A stretch of 8,157 nucleotides of DNA from JBDSTW01 sp039914705 (GTDB lineage Bacteria > Pseudomonadota > Gammaproteobacteria > SURF-13). This document shows, piece by piece, positions 1 through 5,848 of this stretch. The position numbers were made by a program, and so were the translations under genes. The first letter of the stretch is position 1. The number at the start of each line of letters is the position of its first letter. The notes beneath the pieces were generated by a model, which made no database searches, was not told the origin of the DNA, and saw nothing but the letters and a program-made list of their open reading frames with translations. The stretch lies in contig JBDSOT010000022.1 in the NCBI GenBank assembly GCA_039914705.1, positions 1-8,157 on the forward strand, written 5' to 3'.

Positions 1-218
1 ATCCGCGTGAGGTGGTCAAGCGTGCCTTGAGCCACAACGCCGCCGCAGTAATCCTGGCACACAATCATCCTTCCGGCGTGGCCGAGCCGAGCACGGCGGA
101 TGAACTCATTACACGACGTTTAAAAGACGCCTTGGCTTTGGTAGATATTCGCGTGCTCGATCACCTGATTATCGGCGATGGGCAAGCGGTATCGTTTGCC
201 GAGCGAGGGCTGTTGTAA
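1..218 (+). CDS. radC: RadC family JAB/JAMM protein, C-terminal part (5' end outside window)
   Basis: This is the last ~72 codons of a gene that starts left of the window. The frame is open from base 3, so the GTG at 12 is internal (PREVVKRAL precedes and follows it in family style). The visible part carries the JAMM metal-binding signature: HNHPSG near the start, then PS-x-AD nine residues later (HxH...S..D arrangement). It ends with the usual family tail, LDHLIIGDG followed by SFAERGLL. RadC proteins are JAB-fold, presumed metal-dependent proteins. The old DNA-repair assignment rests on a misattributed E. coli mutation, and the true role is unsettled. The order radC–rpmB–rpmG is common in Gammaproteobacteria; here one extra regulator gene lies between. 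No convincing terminator follows the TAA at 216-218. Confidence 0.95.
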   Translation, partial: PREVVKRALSHNAAAVILAHNHPSGVAEPSTADELITRRLKDALALVDIRVLDHLIIGDGQAVSFAERGLL

Positions 219-313
219 TCTCCGGCTAGCTCGTTAGCACCAGGCGATTCGACTATTTGGCCCTCATACTTTAATCAACAAGATCTAATAAGCGCGCTGG
301 ATGCTCATTTTTG

Positions 314-326
314 CAAGTAAAACTTG
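314..326. promoter_or_regulatory. Inverted repeat CAAGT-AAA-ACTTG upstream of the XRE regulator, candidate autoregulatory operator
   Basis: A perfect 5-bp inverted repeat (314-318 and 322-326) with a 3-bp centre lies about 70 bp before the likely ATG of the downstream Cro/CI-type regulator. The motif TTGCAAG overlapping its left arm (311-317) recurs at 424-430, and in reverse orientation as CTTGCAA at 354-360. Cro/CI-family repressors usually bind short dyads near their own promoter, so autoregulation is plausible. This is inference: the repeat is short and could arise by chance. Confidence 0.35.
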
Positions 327-395
327 TGTTTGTTAAGTAACCTTCAAGTCAATCTTGCAATGCCATTTACAACTCGCGCTTGTACTATGCCAAGC

Positions 396-836
396 ATGAG
401 CGTGGGGCTAAGGGCGGTGCAGATTGCAAGACGTAAGGGGTTGAACCCTTCAACATTAGCCCGTGCCTTAGGTATTCAACCGCAAGCCATACAGCAATGG
501 GAGGCGGGCGCGACCAATCCGCGCGGGGCACGGCTAAAGGCCATCGCCAAGGTGCTTGCTGTCCCGATCAGCGCGATCGTCGATGAATTCGTCGCGGTTG
601 AGGATATTCCCCTGCACGATGCCGCAGATACGCGCGCAACCTACAGCTTCAAGTCCACGCCAGGTGTCAAGGTCGGCGCTTCCAGCAAGGCGATAAAAGG
701 CATAATCTCGGTCTTGCAAACCCTGGATGCAGATGACCAGTTACTGGCCGCTCGGCTTATCGATTCCTTGGCCGAGGCGGCAAAGCTGAGGAAAAAACAA
801 TCCCGGAATCAGTGGCAAAACACCCGTTCGCGTTGA
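396..836 (+). CDS. Small Cro/CI-type (XRE) helix-turn-helix transcriptional regulator
   Basis: A 146-residue protein (from the ATG at 396) with an N-terminal HTH_3/XRE DNA-binding domain at about residues 4-62. Helix 2 is around PSTLARALG and the recognition helix is QPQAIQQWEAG (28-38), followed by the typical NPR...L..IA..L.V....I pattern. Residues 64-95 look like a linker. Residues 97-135 are probably helical and may serve dimerisation. No S24 peptidase or other known effector domain is present. The start is uncertain: in-frame candidates are TTG 324, ATG 360, ATG 387 and ATG 396, and none has a clear Shine-Dalgarno sequence. I chose 396 because the HTH domain begins right after it; 387 is nearly as good. 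Its target genes cannot be told from the sequence. It sits between radC and rpmB on the same strand, but rpmB has its own promoter. The origin may be phage-like, but no other phage genes are nearby. Confidence 0.8.
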   Translation: MSVGLRAVQIARRKGLNPSTLARALGIQPQAIQQWEAGATNPRGARLKAIAKVLAVPISAIVDEFVAVEDIPLHDAADTRATYSFKSTPGVKVGASSKAIKGIISVLQTLDADDQLLAARLIDSLAEAAKLRKKQSRNQWQNTRSR

Positions 837-854
837 GTGGGGTACAAGTTTTTC

Positions 855-883
855 TTGAATTTTTCGGTTGATTTTGCTATAAA
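855..883 (+). promoter_or_regulatory. Sigma70-type promoter of rpmB-rpmG (extended -10)
   Basis: The -35 box is TTGAAT (855-860). A 17-bp spacer separates it from the -10 box TATAAA (878-883; five of six match TATAAT). The spacer ends in TGC, which gives an extended -10 element. Transcription should start near 890-891, leaving a leader of about 50 nt before the rpmB ATG at 940. Confidence 0.75.
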
Positions 884-894
884 ACGCAGTTCCA

Positions 895-914
895 TTGCCG
901 GGTATGCCCGGTAA
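895..914 (+). other. Stem-loop at the 5' end of the rpmB-rpmG leader
   Basis: CCGGG (898-902) pairs with CCCGG (907-911) around the loop TATG. The stem can be lengthened by one G-U and two U-A pairs to 895-914. Given the predicted start near 890, this hairpin would sit within a few nucleotides of the mRNA 5' end. A 5' stem-loop is a known mRNA-stabilising arrangement in bacteria, and ribosomal protein leaders can be autoregulatory. Neither role is shown here. Confidence 0.5.
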
Positions 915-939
915 CGCACACCTAAGATACGAGGTTTTT

Positions 940-1176
940 ATGTCGAGAGTCTGTCAAGTCACCGGCAAGCGTCCGGTCAGCGGTAATAACGTCTCACACG
1001 CCAATAACAGGACGCGCCGGCGTTTCCTGCCCAACTTGCATACACACCGCTTCTGGGTGGAGAGCGAGAATCGCTGGATACGTCTGCGTATCAGTTCCAA
1101 GGGCATGCGCAATATCGATAAACACGGCATTGACCGTATTCTAGCCGACCTGCGTGGTCGCGGCGAAAAGGTCTAG
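940..1176 (+). CDS. rpmB: 50S ribosomal protein L28
   Basis: A 78-residue protein, the normal length for bacterial L28 (bL28). Family landmarks are MSRVCQVTGKRPVSGNNVSH at the N terminus, NNRTRRRFLPNL, and the basic C-terminal part ending in RISSKGMRNIDKHG...ILADLRGRG. L28 binds 23S rRNA in the large subunit near the E-site region and helps late 50S assembly. Only one cysteine (C5) is present, so this is a zinc-independent form. The ATG at 940 is chosen because GAGG (931-934) lies 5 nt upstream and the sequence then matches the conserved N terminus. An in-frame upstream TTG at 895 falls inside the leader hairpin and would add non-conserved residues. rpmG follows after 11 nt, so the two are co-transcribed. 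Confidence 0.98.
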   Translation: MSRVCQVTGKRPVSGNNVSHANNRTRRRFLPNLHTHRFWVESENRWIRLRISSKGMRNIDKHGIDRILADLRGRGEKV

Positions 1177-1187
1177 GAGAAGCTCAT

Positions 1188-1343
1188 ATGCGGGATAAAA
1201 TCAAACTCGTTTCCAGTGCCAATACCGGTCACTATTACACGACTACCAAGAACAAACGCACCATGCCCGAGAAGATGGAAATCAAGAAATTTGATCCGGT
1301 GGTGCGTCAACATGTGTTGTATAAGGAAGCCAAGATTAAATAA
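1188..1343 (+). CDS. rpmG: 50S ribosomal protein L33
   Basis: A 51-residue protein with the L33 (bL33) pattern: MRDKIKLVSSANTGHYYTTT, KNKR at 21-24, MPEKMEIKKFDP, and the lysine-rich end YKEAKIK. It contains no cysteine, so it is the zinc-free (C-) type, whose structure does not need a zinc ribbon. L33 sits near the E site of the large subunit. AGGAG at 1175-1179, overlapping the rpmB stop codon, is a strong Shine-Dalgarno site 8 nt before the ATG. It supports coupling to rpmB. The gene is immediately followed by a strong terminator. Confidence 0.98.
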   Translation: MRDKIKLVSSANTGHYYTTTKNKRTMPEKMEIKKFDPVVRQHVLYKEAKIK

Positions 1344-1363
1344 TCCCGGCTAACGCCCTGAAA

Positions 1364-1396
1364 AATAAAAAACCCGCTAAAAGCGGGTTTTTTATT
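1364..1396. terminator. Bidirectional rho-independent terminator between rpmG (+) and the desaturase gene (-)
   Basis: The GC core ACCCGCT/AGCGGGT (arms within 1371-1378 and 1382-1389) closes an AAA loop. It is flanked by matching A and T runs, so the perfect stem extends to 15 bp (1364-1378 with 1382-1396). Reading rightward, the hairpin runs into TTTTTTATT; reading leftward it also runs into a U-rich tract. It lies 20 bp after the rpmG stop and 18 bp after the stop of the convergent gene, so it can serve both. Confidence 0.9.
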
Positions 1397-1414
1397 AGTA
1401 ACGGCTGAGGAATC

Positions 1415-2590
1415 TCAGGCAGTTTGCATGGAATACCCACGCAGACTTTGGGCAAAATCCTGCAAGGCCTTGATACCGGTGGCCTCGGCTTGACGGCACC
1501 ACTCCTGCAAGGCGTGTAGCAGATTTTCCTGGGTCTCCGTGGAGCGCTGCCAAATTTCCTGCAGGCGTTGTTTGTACTGATACACCGTACTTAACACCTG
1601 GCTTTGGCTGAGCACTGTTTCCAGCTTGCGTTTGGCCTCGTCGTCCATCAACGATTCCTCGCGGATCAATAACGCGCGCGCGCGCTTGAACAGCCGCTGA
1701 GAGGCCTTGTCTGCCTTATGCAATTCCTCCTTGTAAACGCGTGCCACGACTTCTTTTCCATAGCTGGCCATGACGCGGAACCGGTTGGTAATCAGGGCGC
1801 TGAGCGTGTCCATATCAACTGAGGACTTGCCGACGATCACCACCGGTTTGGGCGCTACTTTTTTAACCCGTGCCAAACCTACTATCTCCAGCAGGCGTAT
1901 GTACATCCAGCCAATGTCAAATTCCCACTTCTTGGAAGACAGTTTGGCGGAGCTGGCAAAGGTGTGATGGTTGTTGTGCAGTTCTTCACCACCGATGAGA
2001 ATGCCCCAAGGTACGATATTCGTGGCCGCGTCCGGGCATTCGTAATTGCGGTAGCCCCACCAGTGGCCGATACCGTTGATGATGCCTGCCGCCATGATGG
2101 GTATCCACAGCATCTGGATGCCCCAGATAGCGATGCCGGCGAGACCGAATAACATTACGTCCAGCACAAACATAAGGACCACGCCCTTGGCACTGTGACG
2201 CTCATACACATTTCGCTCCAACCAATCATTGGGAGTGCCGTGGCCATACTTTTCCAGGGTCTGCGGGTTCTTGGCCTCTTTGCGGTATAGCTCGGAGCCC
2301 TGCCACAGCACGGTATTGATGCCCAGAATTTGCGGACTGTGCGGGTCTTCCGCAGTTTCACATTTTGCGTGATGCTTGCGATGAACCGCCGTCCATTCCT
2401 TGGTCTCCATACCCGAGGTCAACCATAACCAGAAGCGGAAAAAATGACTGACGACCGGATGCAGATCAAGGGCGCGGTGGGCTTGATGACGGTGCAGGAA
2501 GATGGTGACACTGGCGATGGTAATGTGGGTCAGCAGCAGGGTGGCTATAACATAACCCCAAAACGAAAGATTCAATAAACCGTCAAGCAT
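1415..2590 (-). CDS. desA: DesA-type membrane fatty acyl desaturase with C-terminal alpha-helical tail
   Basis: A 391-residue membrane di-iron desaturase that introduces a double bond into saturated acyl chains, most likely at delta-9. The substrate (acyl-CoA or phospholipid-bound) is not decidable from sequence. The histidine boxes are visible: HRHQAH (33-38), HRKHH (70-74), H176 in GHWWGYRNYE, and HNNHH (205-209). Hydrophobic spans lie at about 10-32, 48-60 and 136-176. Residues from about 256 to 388 form a soluble helical tail (e.g. LQEWCRQAEATGIKALQDFA) not needed for the desaturase fold. A similar tail occurs in pseudomonad DesA-like desaturases and resembles the C terminus of ISL3-family transposases (recalled family knowledge, not searched). 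The start is set by AGGAG (2596-2600) 5 nt before the ATG. The gene is monocistronic, with its own promoter and terminator. The symbol follows the Pseudomonas DesA resemblance. Confidence 0.88.
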   Translation of the reverse strand: MLDGLLNLSFWGYVIATLLLTHITIASVTIFLHRHQAHRALDLHPVVSHFFRFWLWLTSGMETKEWTAVHRKHHAKCETAEDPHSPQILGINTVLWQGSELYRKEAKNPQTLEKYGHGTPNDWLERNVYERHSAKGVVLMFVLDVMLFGLAGIAIWGIQMLWIPIMAAGIINGIGHWWGYRNYECPDAATNIVPWGILIGGEELHNNHHTFASSAKLSSKKWEFDIGWMYIRLLEIVGLARVKKVAPKPVVIVGKSSVDMDTLSALITNRFRVMASYGKEVVARVYKEELHKADKASQRLFKRARALLIREESLMDDEAKRKLETVLSQSQVLSTVYQYKQRLQEIWQRSTETQENLLHALQEWCRQAEATGIKALQDFAQSLRGYSMQTA

Positions 2591-2616
2591 GAAAACTCCT
2601 CATATAGTAAGGCGCC

Positions 2617-2645
2617 ACTATAGTCCAGTGACTGTTATCACTCAA
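2617..2645 (-). promoter_or_regulatory. Sigma70-type promoter of the desaturase gene
   Basis: Read on the minus strand, the -35 box is TTGAGT (2640-2645). A 17-bp spacer separates it from the -10 box TATAGT (2617-2622; five of six match consensus). Transcription should start near 2609-2610, giving a leader of about 20 nt that carries the AGGAG ribosome-binding site. This separates desaturase expression from pyrE, which ends about 65 bp upstream of the -35 box on the same strand. Confidence 0.7.
2627..2642. promoter_or_regulatory. Operator-like dyad AGTGA-N6-TCACT inside the desaturase promoter
   Basis: A perfect 5-bp inverted repeat with a 6-bp centre fills most of the -35/-10 spacer and overlaps the -35 box by three bases. 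The core GTGA-N6-TCAC is the half-site spacing used by CRP/Vfr-family regulators. The outer AGTGA arms also resemble the start of operators reported for TetR-type desaturase regulators such as DesT. In this position a bound protein would be expected to repress. Which regulator binds, if any, is inference. Confidence 0.4.
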
Positions 2646-2710
2646 GTTATTACGCAAGGATCGGGCCATTGGATTACGATCTTCAGAGTTTATGTGAAAG
2701 CCTTCCTTGA

Positions 2711-3352
2711 TCAGATACCGTAGTCTTTTTGATAGGCTGATATGAGTGCGAGTTCTGCTGTGCGGCCGGTCTGCAATGTTAAATATTCAATCAAAGTGCC
2801 CAGATTGATAATGCTGACAGTCTTGATGCCGTACTGGCTTTCAACCTCCTGCAGGGCCGAGCTGGCGCCCTTGCCGCGCTCCTGGCGATCTAGCGCGATG
2901 ACCACACCCGTGGGTTCGGCCCCGGCAGCCCTGATAATGCCTACGGACTCACCGACCGATGTGCCCGCTGTGATGACATCATCGATAATCAACACTTTGC
3001 CGGCTAATGCCGCCCCGACAATTATCCCGCCCTCCCCATGATCCTTGGCCTCCTTGCGGTTGAAGGCATAAGGCGTGTCATGCCCATAGCCCTCGGCCAG
3101 CCCGATACTGGTGGCCGCCGCCAGGGGAATGCCCTTATAGGCCGGCCCGAACAACATGTCATAAGCGAGGTTGGAATGTACAATGGCTGCCGCGTAATAA
3201 CGCCCCAAACGCGCGAGGCTGGCCCCGGAGTTGAACAGGCCGCTATTAAAGAAATACGGGCTACTACGACCCGATTTGAGTGTGAATTGCCCAAAGCGTA
3301 GCGCGCCGCAGTTCACGGCCAGGTCAATAAATTCACATTGATAGTCGAGCAT
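2711..3352 (-). CDS. pyrE: Orotate phosphoribosyltransferase
   Basis: A 213-residue enzyme of usual length that converts orotate and PRPP to orotidine 5'-phosphate, the fifth step of de novo pyrimidine synthesis, in the cytosol. Visible motifs are FTLKSGRSSPYFFNSG (23-38, orotate/PRPP contacts), FGPAYKGIPLA (68-78), the flexible catalytic loop NRKEAKDHGEGG (98-109, with K100, K103 and H105), and the type I PRTase PRPP-binding motif VLIIDDVITAGT (120-131). The ATG at 3350-3352 gives the standard N terminus (MLDYQ.EFIDLA), although no clear Shine-Dalgarno sequence precedes it. A promoter-like pair lies upstream. The gene is divergent from an exonuclease III gene, the same neighbour relation seen for pyrE and crc in pseudomonads. 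No clear terminator follows the TGA. Confidence 0.97.
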   Translation of the reverse strand: MLDYQCEFIDLAVNCGALRFGQFTLKSGRSSPYFFNSGLFNSGASLARLGRYYAAAIVHSNLAYDMLFGPAYKGIPLAAATSIGLAEGYGHDTPYAFNRKEAKDHGEGGIIVGAALAGKVLIIDDVITAGTSVGESVGIIRAAGAEPTGVVIALDRQERGKGASSALQEVESQYGIKTVSIINLGTLIEYLTLQTGRTAELALISAYQKDYGI

Positions 3353-3402
3353 GGTAGTTATCGGATAAAGAAGGGCAAGTGATTGTAGCGGGCATCAGGG
3401 TA

Positions 3403-3431
3403 ATTAGAAACTGCCGTGCGAGTTACGGCAA
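3403..3431 (-). promoter_or_regulatory. Candidate pyrE promoter
   Basis: Read on the minus strand, the -35-like TTGCCG (3426-3431) is 17 bp from TCTAAT (3403-3408; five of six match TATAAT). The predicted start near 3396 gives a leader of about 44 nt with no obvious attenuator hairpin, unlike the E. coli pyrE leader. An inverted repeat TGCCGT-N7-ACGGCA (3412-3417 and 3425-3430) occupies the spacer and touches the -35 box, so it could be an operator. Confidence 0.5.
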
Positions 3432-3508
3432 GGCTTGAAAATGCCGACGGGCGGTACGCTCCATGATTATTTTTTCCGTAGGCGTCTTTCATTACGGCAG
3501 GGCAAGGC

Positions 3509-4282
3509 ATGAAAGTGATCAGCATCAATGTGAACGGCATTCGTTCGGCGGCACGTAAGGGATTTTTCCCGTGGATGGCAGCGCAGAACGCGGATGTGGT
3601 GTGCCTGCAAGAGACCAAGGCTCAGGAGCATCAATTACCCCCGGAGACCTTGAGTCCGCCGGGTTATTACGGCTATTTCCACGATGCGCAAAAGAAGGGT
3701 TATAGCGGCGTTGCGCTGTATTGCAAACGTCAGCCTGATAAGGTGACCGCGGGCCTGGGCTGGCCGGACATGGACGCCGAGGGTCGTTATATCCGTGCCG
3801 ATTTTGGCAGCTTGAGCATTATCTCGCTGTATCTTCCGTCAGGGTCGTCCGGCCCGGAACGCCAAGCTGTGAAGTTCGATTTTCTGGCGCGTTTTATGCT
3901 TGTCTTGCAGGGCTTACGCAAGGATGGGCGCGAATATATTATTTGTGGTGACTGGAATATTGCGCATAAAAATATTGATCTCAAGAATTGGCGCGGCAAC
4001 CGAAAGAACTCCGGGTTTCTGCCGGAGGAGCGCATTTGGATGGACGAGTTGTTCGGCACGCTGGGCTTTATCGACTGCTTTCGCGTAGTGAATCAGGAGG
4101 CTGAGCAATACACTTGGTGGTCCAACCGCGGTCAGGCCTGGGCGAAAAATGTGGGTTGGCGCATTGATTACCAGATCAGCACGCCCGCCCTGGCGGACAA
4201 AGTCAAGGCCGTGGCGATCTACAAGGACGCGCGCTTTTCCGACCACGCGCCGCTGATTGTCGATTACCAACGCGATCTTTGA
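3509..4282 (+). CDS. xthA: Exodeoxyribonuclease III (AP endonuclease family 1)
   Basis: A 257-residue protein of the endonuclease/exonuclease/phosphatase fold. Exonuclease III degrades one strand of duplex DNA 3' to 5' and cuts at abasic sites in base-excision repair. All expected catalytic residues can be read: N7 (INVNGIRSA), E35 in LQETKAQ (metal ligand), Y108 in YLPSGSSG, D148 and N150 in GDWNIAH, D220 in WRIDYQI, and the D245-H246 pair in FSDHAPL. This separates it from Pseudomonas Crc, a paralogue found beside pyrE that has lost several of these residues. Start ATG 3509 has CAGGG (3498-3502) 6 nt upstream, and no alternative fits better. It is divergent from pyrE. The PLD gene follows on the same strand after a gap of about 145 nt, so co-transcription is possible but unproven. 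Confidence 0.95.
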   Translation: MKVISINVNGIRSAARKGFFPWMAAQNADVVCLQETKAQEHQLPPETLSPPGYYGYFHDAQKKGYSGVALYCKRQPDKVTAGLGWPDMDAEGRYIRADFGSLSIISLYLPSGSSGPERQAVKFDFLARFMLVLQGLRKDGREYIICGDWNIAHKNIDLKNWRGNRKNSGFLPEERIWMDELFGTLGFIDCFRVVNQEAEQYTWWSNRGQAWAKNVGWRIDYQISTPALADKVKAVAIYKDARFSDHAPLIVDYQRDL

Positions 4283-4324
4283 CAGCCGTGACTGTTTGAT
4301 GGGGAAGCTCATCCCTGCTACTGT

Positions 4325-4330
4325 AATAAT
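4325..4330 (+). promoter_or_regulatory. Possible extended -10 element upstream of the PLD lipoprotein gene
   Basis: TGT-AATAAT (4322-4330) fits an extended -10 element: TG one base before the hexamer, which matches TATAAT in five of six positions. No -35 box lies at the right distance; the nearest TTGATG (4296-4301) is 23 bp away. If used, the leader would be about 90 nt. The call is weak. Confidence 0.3.
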
Positions 4331-4340
4331 CGCCTGGCAA

Positions 4341-4366
4341 GGCTCCGCTGATCGGCAGCGTGGGCC
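4341..4366 (+). other. Imperfect hairpin in the xthA–PLD gene spacer
   Basis: CGCTG (4346-4350) pairs with CAGCG (4356-4360) around ATCGG. Outer pairs GGC/GCC (4341-4343, 4364-4366) lie beyond a small internal loop. No U-run follows, so it is not a canonical terminator. It could be leader structure of the downstream gene or chance pairing in GC-rich DNA. Confidence 0.25.
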
Positions 4367-4426
4367 GGCAATACGAGCCTACAATTTAAGTTGAGCAGAA
4401 CGACAATCATAGGAAACCGGATTCCA

Positions 4427-5848
4427 ATGTTACCTAAACAATTGCTTCCCTATACATTTTATGCAACCTGTTGCCTCCTGCAGGTAATGGCCGGTTGCGG
4501 CTCTACACTGCCCGATCGCGTGACGGTATTGCGTGAGGGCGCACAAGGCAGTGGTATCCTGCAAGTTACGGATGCGGATGGTCGCACTACTGCAAAGGAG
4601 AGTGAGCGCATGGTTGAACACGCGGTAGGTGATGCTGATGACGAGGAGCAACTCAAAAGGATTGCTCAGGTTGAGCAGGCCGTGACCGGCGGTCCATTAG
4701 TCGGCAATAACCGGGTTCAGCTTCTGGTTGATGGACCGGCGACCTACGAATCCATGTTTGATGCCATGAGCAAGGCGAAGAATCACATTCATCTAGAAAC
4801 CTACATCCTGGCCGATGATGAAGTTGGGCACCAGCTCGCGGACCTCTTACTGGAACGCCGCGCCGCCGGGGTAGAGGTCAAGATTATCTACGACAGCTTG
4901 GGTAGCATCGACAGTTCCCTTGAATACTTTGAAAAGCTGCGCGCCGGCGGCGTGCAGATATACGAGTTCCATCCGCCAGTGGATCCGCGCATCTGGCTCA
5001 TCAATCAGCGTGATCACCGCAAGCTCCTGATCACCGACGGCAAGATTGCATTCACCGGTGGAATGAATATCAGCGGGGTGTATTCCAGCAGCTCATCCAG
5101 CAATGCAGCATCGGATAAGGCTAAAAAGAAGGCACAAGCTAAACAAGGCGATCTGGATAATGGCTGGCGCGATACCCATGTGCGCGTAGAGGGTCCGGCG
5201 GTCGCCGAATTCCAAAAACTGTTTTTGCGCACTTGGGCGGAAAGCGGTGAGCCCACATCGCCTAATACCGTGAATTTTCCGCCCCTGGATAAGGCCGGTC
5301 AGGACTTGGTGCGCGTAATCGCCAGCACCGGCGGCGACAATGAATACGATATTTATAAGGCCTATCTCGCCGCGATTTCCCTCGCGCGCGAGCGCATCTG
5401 GGTAACGCAGGCCTACTTTTCGCCCGACGATCAATTTATCGCCACGCTCAAAGAGGCCGCCCGGCGCGGGGTCGATGTGCGCATCCTGTTACCGGGTTTT
5501 AGCGACTCCCGTATTGTGTTTTATGGTTCGCGCTCTCATTACACGGAATTGCTCGCGGCGGGCGTCAAATTATACGAACGTACCGACGCCTTTGTGCACG
5601 CCAAGACGGCGGTCGTCGATGGTATGTGGTCTACAGTAGGCTCGAGTAACCTGGATTACCGCAGTTTCCTGCATAACAACGAGGTTAACGCCGTAATCCT
5701 GGGCCGCAATTTCGGACGGCAGATGGAGGCGTTATTCCAGCTCGATCAGCAGCAGGCGAAAGCGATAACATTAACGGAATGGGAGCGGCGCCCTTTGTGG
5801 GAGCGCCTCAACGAACGATTCAGCACCCTGTTCGAATACTGGATATAA
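4427..5848 (+). CDS. Lipoprotein with two phospholipase D (HKD) motifs, cardiolipin synthase-like
   Basis: A 473-residue PLD-superfamily protein. Both HxKxxxxD motifs are intact: HRKLLITD (H197, K199, D204), followed by FTGGMNIS, and HAKTAVVD (H391, K393, D398), followed by GSSNLDYRSF. Bacterial proteins of this layout join two phosphatidylglycerols into cardiolipin or transfer/hydrolyse phosphatidyl groups. Instead of the membrane anchors of ClsA, the N terminus is a lipoprotein signal peptide with VMAGC, cysteine at residue 24. The next residue is Gly, not Asp, which predicts sorting to the outer membrane. A Ser-then-Lys/Ala-rich insert (about 219-243) sits between the first HKD motif and the conserved WRDTHVRVEGP. 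The ATG at 4427 gives a normal 23-residue signal; an in-frame TTG at 4391 would add 12 residues, and neither start has a strong ribosome site. A PLD-type nuclease is less likely given the two-domain cardiolipin-synthase-like pattern. Confidence 0.88.
   Translation: MLPKQLLPYTFYATCCLLQVMAGCGSTLPDRVTVLREGAQGSGILQVTDADGRTTAKESERMVEHAVGDADDEEQLKRIAQVEQAVTGGPLVGNNRVQLLVDGPATYESMFDAMSKAKNHIHLETYILADDEVGHQLADLLLERRAAGVEVKIIYDSLGSIDSSLEYFEKLRAGGVQIYEFHPPVDPRIWLINQRDHRKLLITDGKIAFTGGMNISGVYSSSSSSNAASDKAKKKAQAKQGDLDNGWRDTHVRVEGPAVAEFQKLFLRTWAESGEPTSPNTVNFPPLDKAGQDLVRVIASTGGDNEYDIYKAYLAAISLARERIWVTQAYFSPDDQFIATLKEAARRGVDVRILLPGFSDSRIVFYGSRSHYTELLAAGVKLYERTDAFVHAKTAVVDGMWSTVGSSNLDYRSFLHNNEVNAVILGRNFGRQMEALFQLDQQQAKAITLTEWERRPLWERLNERFSTLFEYWI

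Noticed and set aside
12..14. GTG as the start of a short radC-like gene
   Set aside because: The frame is open to the left window edge, and the preceding codons (PRE) continue the conserved RadC sequence.
225..238. GCTA-N6-TAGC hairpin after radC as a terminator
   Set aside because: Only four base pairs and no T-run.
324..395. Longer N terminus of the XRE regulator from TTG 324 or ATG 360
   Set aside because: No Shine-Dalgarno sequence, residues not typical of the family, and it would place the inverted repeat at or inside the coding start.
895..939. In-frame TTG-initiated extension of rpmB by 15 residues
   Set aside because: It lies within the leader hairpin, lacks a ribosome site, and L28 proteins start at the MSRVCQVTG position, which has GAGG 5 nt upstream.
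2646..2710. Terminator after pyrE
   Set aside because: I found no GC stem followed by a T-run; pyrE transcripts may read into the desaturase gene or end by another route.
3787..4312. Minus-strand open frames opposite xthA
   Set aside because: They are shadows of a gene with a complete catalytic motif set and show no family pattern.
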